From NCBI GenBank assembly GCA_014529385.2, contig CM043962.1, forward strand, positions 53,649,905 to 53,713,904: DNA of 64,000 bases. Direction: 5' to 3'. A program made the position numbers and the translations under genes. The notes beneath the pieces were generated by a model. That model worked only from the letters and a program-made list of their open reading frames with translations. It made no database searches and was not told the DNA's origin. The stretch is from Adiantum capillus-veneris (taxonomy: Eukaryota; Streptophyta; Polypodiopsida; Polypodiales; Pteridaceae). This document shows, piece after piece, positions 56,048 to 64,000 of the stretch (position 1 is the first letter of the stretch; each line of letters opens with the position of its first letter).

Positions 56048-57440
56048 GGTATGTTCCAATGGCAAGGTGGTATTCCCCTCTTTCCATTCATAATAATCAC
56101 CCACCTTCTTGACCAACACTGGTTTTGCCTCTGGTTTCTCTTGTGTTTTTTTAACCAAAAGTTCATCTAAGGGTATGTCTTGATGAGGAATTTTTCCGCC
56201 CCATCTTCTCCAATTTTTTGCCCACTTATCTCCATAGATGTAATTTAATATATAATAGCTCCAAGAGAGTTATCCTGCATTGTATAGGAGATGACATTAG
56301 TTCATGAAAGTTTTTGGTGTCCATCATCTTTCAAATTGGCTTCCATTAGGAGTTCACTACCTTCAATTTCGATTTTTTTTCATGTACTCCTATCATAGAT
56401 GGAAAAGTCTTTAGTGTCTCAAATTTTCTCTGTACAAATGCTTTTGTTCTTGCATCATCGTATAGAGATTGTATATCTCTAGGGTAGAACTTAAGATCCA
56501 TATTTATCTCGGTGATAGGTGCCGACTTGAAAGTCACTCTTCCATAACTTGTATTCCATATTGTCTCCCATAAGGCTTGTGGCCATGGCTCTTCCACTTC
56601 TAGAATTGCATCATCATCTGTGACTTGGCATCATCTGTGGTGTTAGCCACTACCCTTATATCCAATGGTGTTTCAGTCTCAATTTTTTCTTTGATCAATT
56701 ATTTTGTTTCTTTGTGCTCAATTTACCTATCCCTTTATTGGATTAACACTTCTTGTTTAGAAATGTATAGTTTTCCTAGCTCCATTAGAGCTTGAGTAGT
56801 CTCTATGAGTCTTTTGCACATTTCTAGTCTCTATTTCTCAACTTCACAATGTAGATATATCAACCATCTATGCTCCAAGGTCTAGTTGGCCCCTTTATTC
56901 TTCCCTTGTAAGCATGTAGTAGAGTCTCTAAATGTTCTAGAAGTTTTTTCACTAAGACTGAACCTCTTGATGATATTTTGGATAACACCGCTCCCTTCAC
57001 GCATTCCTTGTTTTTTCATTCATGTTTAAGATGCTCTCTTGTTTGCTACAGATTTTCTTCCAAGGAAATTTTCTCTTTTATCCTTTTAACTTTGCATGAT
57101 TTTCTTTGAGTCAATTTTCACAAATTTTCAAATTTTGATTGAACTAGAAATTTTTTTGCGTCCTGAAAGGTGTGCTTATTGCAACTTCCTGAGCTTGGGA
57201 TCTAGTCATCACATTTATAGGAAATGTTGGCTTGATTTTTAATCGACTACTGAGTCCAAAAATTGTTTTGCATTCACATTTGTGTGGAAAAAATATTGCC
57301 CAATGATCACCTCCACATTCACAACATGGATCTTTTGGTTGAGAGCTTGTGTCACCCTCATTGGATGTCTTGTCCTGGGAGGATATTCTCCCTTATCTAA
57401 TTTATATTGTAAAAACACTCAGTCAACTCGTGATTGGTAT
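56048..57440 (-). mobile_element. Gyp-D, 5' half (gag to protease start)
   Basis: The minus strand reads, from right to left, a knuckle-like CCECGGDHWAIFFPHKCEC, INVMTRSQAQEV, a charged helical region, the frame at 56597-56346 (KSAPITEINMDLKFYPRDIQ) and finally KVGDYYEWKEGNTTLPLE. That last peptide breaks off at the Tat-C boundary. Its partner is at 26095 downward. The right limit is set by the start of the LARD-M LTR and is approximate. Stops are frequent. Confidence 0.75.
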
Positions 57441-58376
57441 ACTATTGGCGGATACGCCGCGATGGACGTCAGCACAGTGAGAACCCACCTAACAAGATTT
57501 GTCAGCTAAGAACGAAGCTCGACCCGCAGGCACGTGGAAGCAAGCATAGGATGTCAACCTACACTCGACCGACTATTGACTACTTCCTACAGAGTTCTCT
57601 ACCCAATGTCTAAGTTACAGCCTTCAAGAGTACACAAGAGGAGATTTCCTACAACGCTTTCAAGAGCCAAATACCCATCAAACGTTCTCGAAACACTACG
57701 GAACTTGAAGGAAATCCTATTAACACCAATAAGTTACTCTCCCTAAGGTCCATGATCCAAAACCCCAACCCTAAACACCCGGTGTATAATCACGTAGGAT
57801 GTCTGGTTGAAATTTACAGGTTGACATTTTTTGAAAACTAAAGTGCCTAATGTGTAGCTCTACTCATTGCGAATGCGTGGATATGCTGAAATGCAAAAAC
57901 GAACAACGTATGCTCACCAAATCACCAGATATAGCTCGTGGATCGATCTCGCAAAGCCTGGTCGTACACCTGCAATGTAGATGTTGGCGCGTAGCTCTCT
58001 TCGGGGGAAGCATGCTGCACTTCTCCGCACTTGATTCCGACCACCAGTGTGCATGTAGCGTCAAGATACGCTCTCACTCTCTCTCGTACACAGAGTACGC
58101 TCAACTCACACAGACAAAACTTATAAAAATGACAAAAGGTTTTTTGCATTAAGGTCAAAAGTGGTATAAATACCTTACAATCTCAAACCCTAATGTTCCA
58201 ATTTAGCCATTTACTAAGTCTAAATGTTAAAAATGGGATACAATTTGGAAGCTTCTGCAAGCCCCACTATTTACAAAGGTGAAATGACGGTTTCTTCTCA
58301 ATTAAGGAATTATTACAAAGGAAATTAGTATCTCGCTGGGCAATCATCCTCCGTTGGGTGTGTCCAGCTACTAACA
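57430..58376 (-). mobile_element. LARD-M 3' LTR (left boundary approximate)
   Basis: In minus orientation it starts TGTTAGTAGCTGG immediately after a polypurine tract and holds a TATA-like GGTATTTATACC (58162-58173). The outer end cannot be fixed without the second LTR, which lies beyond 64000. A half-copy of the leader palindrome (CACGTAGGATGTC, 57791-57803) occurs inside it. Confidence 0.65.
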
Positions 58377-58391
58377 CTCCCCCCCTCCTAG
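58377..58391 (-). other. Polypurine tract of LARD-M
   Basis: The minus strand reads CTAGGAGGGGGGGAG directly before TGTTAG, a strong primer for plus-strand DNA synthesis. It shows the element was mobilised by reverse transcription. Confidence 0.82.
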
Positions 58392-58428
58392 ATCATGTCG
58401 TCCCCGACATGACAGTAGAGCTGCTGCT

Positions 58429-61400
58429 TCAGTGGAGGCTTTTGCGCATCTTTAGAAGAGACTCATACCGTGCATGCTGAGCCAGTAATGTAGGGCCGAA
58501 TATATCTGTATCAATGGTGAAGAAACCGGTGTAGAAGGCTTCTTCAAAGGCCTGGAGATGGTACGAGGGCAAAAACATTATCCGCTGATAGAGGGCATGT
58601 ATCACCTCATGGGAAGGTTGAGCAGACAATTCATACGCACATCTATATTTACCTTGGAAGAAAAATATGTTGTTTGTTGCCTGTCCAGGTTTAAAGATCT
58701 CAAAAACTACGAGAAGGGTTTTACAAATCTTCCTAAGCATAATGCAAGAGAGGTCAGGCGAGCCAGTGAACAATTTAATGTTGCCCGTTAGGGTTTTCAC
58801 CACGTATTGCTCACTCATTCTCTCACCTATCTTCAAGACTTGTAGCTTTGGGTAGTTGAGCCACGTGGGATGGCTTTTCTTCAACAGTTCTTGTGCTTTC
58901 TAGGTCCGCATCCTTGGTAGAGGGAAAAAGCTAAGGTTGTCTCTGATTATTTTAGACGCCTCTACCTGATGTACTAAATATTGTGGGTATTTAGTTAGCC
59001 ATGCCTTTCTCCATTTTTGTTGAGAGTCCACAATAAGCTTAACACCTTCTGGTTTGGTGATATCTTCTTCGTATAGTGGCACTATCGGCTCCTCTTTAAT
59101 CCTCTTGTTTATTGTTGCATCTTTATACTTGAGAAGAGGATATGGGAGATAGGGTTGTAGTCATTCATGTCGAATGACATTTGCATATAATTTATAAATG
59201 GTCATAGACTTCAATACCCTCTGCTCCCACTGCATTGCTTCTTTGGCGGTCTCTTTTATGGCCACTTCTATTGCCTTTTGTAGATTTTCTTCTTCTTCTT
59301 GTGTCAGATCTCGAGGCTCTTGGGATGGTCCCACAAGGATTTCCTCTTGCATTGTTGTTTCCACTGAATCTGACACATTGTCTATATCAATTCCTTCCAT
59401 AGCTGTTGGTCCTGTGCTCAAGTATGGCTCTTCAGTCTGCTGTTGGCCTTTTAGCTCATCAATCTGCTTTTGATATGCTTTCTTTTCCTGTTCAGCTTGA
59501 TCCCCCATGGTCACTAAAAGGTCGTTCAATTCAGCATTGGCTTTCTCAGCCTCTTCCAGCTTCTTCTTGGTGTCTTCATTTTCAGTTTGCATCTTCTTGA
59601 GATTCTCATCCATCTTCTTTTTCAAGGCTGCTAGCTCATCTTTCATGGCCTTGTTCTCATCCTCCAAACGGCTTTGCATCACTAGGGAGCCCTCAGCTAG
59701 CATCAATCTTTGTCTCTTCTCTAGTGTCAAATCCTTTTGGAGTTCCTTCATTTGTTCTTCATACATATCCTTCTCTGAAGTAGTGCTAGTTGAGGTAGCA
59801 GCTCTGACTCTACCTGGAGATGCCCTTAGCCTCTAGATTGTATGATCTTTCAGTTTTGTTTGATCTTTCAGCTCTATAACTTCGTCCTGGCTGGCCTCAT
59901 GTTCTAGCTCAGCTTTTTCCTTAGCATTCCTTAAAGTCTCCACTTCTTTGGACTCATCAGCAAGCTGGAGTGTCAAGTTGTCCCTTTCTTTCTCCGCATC
60001 CATCAGTGATTTGCTGATTTTCTTATACTCCTCATTTGCTCTTTGAATCTTTTGGTCTGCTGCCTAACTCTGACTTTCCAGCTCTTGGCATCTTTTTAGT
60101 GCCGCGTCCAGATCAGCTTGCAGCTTGTCTTGCTTCTATGTGTTCTCTTGGTCCTGATTTTGCAGTGAGTCCACCTCGACTTTGATTTGAACTTCATTTG
60201 CTTTGAGATTATCACACTCAATCTCAGTGGCCATAGACCTTATTGTGAACCCAGTGAGTCTTTGCATCACCTCATCCCAATCATTAGCCTGTGGATTTAA
60301 ATCCATTGTATCTGTGGCCATTTCCTTCAGCTCCACCAATCGAGGACTCAGCATATATTCTTTGGTCCTAGTGCTAGACAACTAAAAAGCTGCATTAGTT
60401 GCCTCTTCTCGAGAGTATCCAGCAGCTAGTAGATCAAGGAATATTCTATAGTTTTTTCTTCTGGATCTGGCTTCTCATCTTTTGGTTCAATTTCTGCCTT
60501 CTTCTCTTCCTCTTTGTTCTCCTCTTCCTTGGAGTCTTGTTGCCCATCAGATTTGTTCAGCTCCTCAGTTTGTCGGGGTTGAGGAGGACTAGGAGGAGGT
60601 GGTGATGGTGGAGGACTTGACTCTCGGCTTGATGGCAGGGTTGATGGTTTCTTTTTGAAATCCCGGTCATCTTTTGTTTTCCTCTCTCTTTCTTCCCCTT
60701 CCTGCTCTTCTAGCAGTTTTCGCCTCACATCATCAACTTCTTCTTCGGTAGAAGGTATGTTTGGGATATTCTCAGGTGTAGTATCTAAGATCTCGAAACT
60801 CTTTATATAATCTTCAAAGCGATCCCTTTGAGTCCTTCGAGAAGATCCAGACATAGCCTCAAGTGAGGGCTTCCATAGTTCGCTTAGATCCCCTTTTAGC
60901 ATCCTCTTAGCTCTGAAACTCTCCATTAGTCTTTCCAGCCTTGCTGCTTTTTGTGACTATTTCCTTTACTGGCACCTGTAGAGTTTCTTTCTTCCCCTTC
61001 TTGGGCTATGGCGGCTCTTCTGGCACTGTCTCTAAACGGCACTTCAACCTTGTGGCTACCCTTGGAGCCTTAGGAGGCTCTTCTTCTTTGTCTTCCTTCA
61101 GCTTGAGCCAATCAAGTTGGGAGGGAGGTAAAGGCCAATTTCCCTTGGCATCCAATGCTTTATAGATGACTTTGGTTATCAACTCACTAGGAACAATATA
61201 AGTGGGATTTTTGGTCCCCATTCTCACAAGGTTGTAGTGAATGTAAGCGTCATAGTTTATCTCCCTCGGGTGGCTCTTCTGCATTGCCCAAGTGAAAGTG
61301 GTGGCAATAGCTCCAGGTGGCATCCTGTATTTCTGTGGCCGCTTGGTACACATGTGGAAGTACTAATTGTATAATTGGCTCATGATGGACACCTTTGGGT

Positions 61401-61926
61401 TTGGAATATCTTCAAATGTATAGTTATTTTTCTTCTCTGAGTAGACCTTAATGTCATCCCGCCTCTTAGTCACACTCTCTCCTTTGTTAGAGAAGTCAAG
61501 TGCTGTTGCCACCACCTTCTCTGTGATGACAATCATCTTATTAGGCTTGCCTTGTAGATCTGTAACTCTGGCTATGTTGTCCTCTTTGATTGTGGTGACA
61601 AATTCCCACACTCTTTTAACATCAATCCCTGTTGGCAAGGCTTCAAAGTAATTGTGTAGATCCAGTTTCTCCAAGTAGTCCCCCATCTTGCTCTTGACAA
61701 ATTCATTGAGCTTTTGAGGGATCATGGGTAGCTCCACTGCATTTCCCTCATTATCTTTAAGCACTCCTTGGTAGATTCTCAGATCATTGGTTTCTAGTAG
61801 GTCATCTTGAATCCAAGTGCTTGTGGTCTTCAGGGTTCCTTCAGGGATAACAAAAGGCTCCACTTCTTCTAAGTAGTCCTTGATAGTCATTCTTTTCTTC
61901 TTTGTTGGTGACTTAGCGGCTGCCAC
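58429..61926 (-). pseudogene. LARD-M long open frame: coiled-coil protein of unknown function
   Basis: About 1,166 codons on the minus strand in one frame, apart from one segment (about 60930-60440) shifted by single-base indels at each end. Eight in-frame stops (seven TAG, one TGA) interrupt it. The first in-frame ATG is at 61890 (MTIKDYLEEVEPF); open codons continue a little further upstream. In order: an N-terminal globular region (to about 61000), an acidic, proline-rich stretch (PPPSPPPPSPPQP) at 60640-60560, a long coiled coil (about 60330-59440; KDELAALKKKMDENLKKMQT shows clear heptads), an acidic linker and a C-terminal globular region (YVVKTLTGNIKLFTGS, HALYQRIMFLPSYHLQAFEE). No zinc knuckle, protease, RT, RNase H or integrase motif. 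It may be a highly diverged gag or an accessory protein. I do not recognise the family. Confidence 0.7.
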
Positions 61927-62039
61927 GGATCCTGTTGCACTCAGTAGTCCAAAGTTAGCGTTTTTTACAGATTAGCTGATAAACTGAGTTCTGACTACCC
62001 AAATGACTTGAAAATTGAAATAAGAACTCAAAAGAGACT

Positions 62040-62975
62040 AGGGAAGCCATGCATGTGCCCACAGTAGGTTTTTGGTTGAAAAATAAGCATGTAGACATCC
62101 TACGCCTAGTATGTCTACTTCCTCTAATTTTGATGAAACTTGACATTCTTGTGGCCCTTGACCTGTGCAACATGGCTATGTACTTGGAATTTGGTTTGGA
62201 CATCAAAAAGTGCAATTTTGAGCAGATTTAGGCTTTTGGCTCACAAAATGGGTAGGATGTCCTATATGGATGGGAAAATGATATCCAATTGGATTGAAAT
62301 TTGATATATAGGATTATTATACCGTATAAAAGACTCCCATGATGTCAACTCCTACACAGAAGGTCAATATGAACCTGGAAACATCCTACGTGTAGGATGT
62401 CTCTTTTCTCAGAATGACTTGATTTCGGTTCTGTGGGTAGCCCTTAGCATGTAGAACATGGCCATGTTCTTAGATCTTGATTTGGACAAGTATTGGTGTT
62501 GTTAGGAGCATGTTTAGTGTTTTTAGGCTCAGAAAAGTGCATCTTTGAGGTTTTGGGAGCCAAATGTGATGGGTCTAGCTTGAAATTTGATATATGAGCT
62601 TGTGAAGATGTCATAAAGATATGTGGAGCTCAAAAACACCAGTTGGAGGTCAAATAGGGTATTTAGACATCCTACGTGTAGGATATCTATTTCACTATTT
62701 TTCATAGCTGGCTCCATAGTTAGTTTAGCAATGTGATAATGAGTATACTGTGCAAGTTTCATGTGATATGGACTAGTTTTGGTAGGTCTATGACCCTTTA
62801 TTGCCTCTATGATCTGACTTTTTGTTTTTTGATGCATATGAGGTCAACTCCTGTCCAAATGAAACTTGATGGCTAGCATGTATAAGCTATGTAGAAGCTG
62901 TGTATGAGGTGAGATATTAAGTTGGGTGCCCAAACATGGTCTTGAGATATCCTACACGTAGGATGTCGCCTGATG
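62040..62975. repeat. Degenerate 286-bp tandem repeat with conserved palindrome
   Basis: The motif ACATCCTAC-nn-GTAGGATGT recurs at 62095, 62381, 62667 and 62947 (steps 286, 286 and 280). The 62381 copy is perfect (two 9-bp arms, GT between), and the other three have one to four mismatches. Flanking sequence repeats more loosely, for example TGAAATTTGATATAT at about 62299 and 62582. A half-site lies at 62252. Confidence 0.8.
62381..62400. promoter_or_regulatory. Perfect 9+9-bp palindrome in the LARD-M leader
   Basis: ACATCCTACGTGTAGGATGT: the arms are exact reverse complements with a GT spacer, and the centre holds TACGTG, an ACGT core like those bound by plant bZIP factors. It could act as a protein-binding site or fold as an RNA stem. 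It is the best preserved of four copies. Confidence 0.6.
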
Positions 62976-64000
62976 AATTCTTTTGGAGAAGTGCTACTAG
63001 TATATGCCCTTAGCCCCCCTGAGTCCCCTTTAAGCCTTCTTTCAATCAAAAAGTCAAAAAGATAGATAGAAACTCTCTGTTTGGCTTTCAGAGTCTCTGA
63101 GTCGTTTTCTGACTCTTGGAGTGCTTTCCGGCGATGAAATTTCTTGATGTTAGTCTCCATAGCTTCACGGTTCCTTTGGGAACCTTGCCATATGGTTTTT
63201 GTTGGCTTTGGCTTCACCAGAGCTCCATAACGCAATTTGTCACTCTGGAAGCGCCCGTGGTTGCGTTTTCATGCCGTCGATGACTTGTGGTGGTCTACCA
63301 CCATAGGACTTGGTTGTTGATGGTCTAGGCAAGCCACTCGTGAAGTTTGGTGGCAAATGGACATCCGGTTTGGCCGTGAGAGCCATGTGACGCTTTATGT
63401 GTTTGATGCCGTTTCTGAATCTTAGTCCCATTTTGGGTCGCCTCATGGCCATGTGCGCTATATAGCCTTGTAGAGCATGTCCAGATGCTCCTACCCATGA
63501 GTTTTGGTAGCATTTGGGCGACTTTCCACCGATTTACCACTTGGTGGCCTCTTGCAGGGCTCTAGAAGTTAGGGTTTTTCTCGTTGGTTTTTTACTGCCT
63601 TTGTGCATTCAAGAGTGGTCTCCTATGCTAGGGTAAACCCCCTATGAAGCCTTATTTCTATTGGGTTAGCCGTTAGGTGGCTACCTCTACATGTAGGTCT
63701 CTATTGCCCGTTCCCCGTGTGAACCCTACACTAGTTTTCGCAATAAAACATCAAACATACGCGAAAATCTCAAGGTGCTGAGCCTACCTCTCATATCTGG
63801 GGCCTATCGGGTGGTCGTGTGTGTCGTAGAAGCAGCTGGAAGTACGGTTCGTTCTAGGTGGCAAGAGCTCTCTCTCAAGAAGGAAATAGTAGAAATGAGC
63901 TCTAAGTGAAGTGAAAAATTTCTTACAATGCGGGTCCCCGGACCACTTTCTATGAAATTGGACATGTGCTCCTAACTTCTTGCAAGATGCGGTTTAAGCT

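Larger units (their letters stand above)
61950..64000 (-). other. LARD-M leader region, non-coding
   Basis: From the start of the long frame to the right edge (upstream on the minus strand) no convincing gene is seen. The part nearest the frame (about 62000-62970) is a degenerate 286-bp tandem array. The remainder (63000-64000) is unique and moderately GC-rich, with only short open frames. The primer site and 5' LTR must lie beyond 64000. Confidence 0.55.

Noticed and set aside
59198..59836. Plus-strand frames opposite the LARD-M coiled coil
   Set aside because: Serine/cysteine/phenylalanine-rich shadows of glutamate/lysine heptads on the other strand.

Overview
This window is plant nuclear DNA made almost entirely of LTR retrotransposons in different states of decay. 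I found no intact host gene. The plant assignment rests on Ty3/Gypsy chromoviruses, Tat-type Gypsy elements with a second RNase H, Copia elements, primer-binding sites complementary to initiator tRNA-Met, long LTRs and a DEAD-box helicase fragment of plant type. The species cannot be read from the sequence. A land plant with a large, repeat-dense genome fits best. Labels used below: Gyp-A, Gyp-B, Tat-C, Gyp-D, Gyp-A2, Gyp-D2, Tat-C2, Copia-1, Copia-2 and LARD-M.

Left part (1-26 kb). An LTR of the Gyp-A family enters from the left edge (1-566). It abuts a decayed minus-strand Copia (Copia-1, about 567-4566), which carries a CT microsatellite. Next come a heavily mutated plus-strand relative of Gyp-A (Gyp-A2, 4564-10097) and a plus-strand Gypsy remnant with gag and protease but no reverse transcriptase (Gyp-D2, about 10101-14340). 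A DEAD-box RNA helicase pseudogene follows (about 15640-16076), directly upstream of a polypurine tract and LTR-like sequence. Then come a 5'-truncated Copia-2 (17015-19897) and two minus-strand Gypsy remnants back to back: Tat-C2 (19898-23060) and the 3' half of Gyp-D (23083-26095).

Centre (26-57 kb): a nested stack. Gyp-D is the oldest layer. Tat-C (26096 to about 56047, plus strand) inserted into its protease region, so the rest of Gyp-D reappears at about 56048-57440. Tat-C was then hit twice. Gyp-B (27382-38485, minus strand, target duplication CACTT) landed in its 5' LTR. Gyp-A (39743-48651, minus strand, target duplication AGTAT) landed in its internal region. Both young insertions have two LTRs, a tRNA-iMet primer site and a nearly complete gag-pol. 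Gyp-A is spoiled by one frameshift at the RT active site, and Gyp-B by five in-frame stops.

Right part (57-64 kb). A minus-strand element (LARD-M) runs off the right edge. It has a 3' LTR, a strong polypurine tract and one long open frame of about 1,166 codons with a predicted coiled coil. I see no protease, RT, RNase H or integrase motif in it. Upstream is a 2-kb leader of degenerate 286-bp repeats, each centred on a palindrome. This non-autonomous element with its own unrecognised protein is the best candidate in the window for something undescribed.
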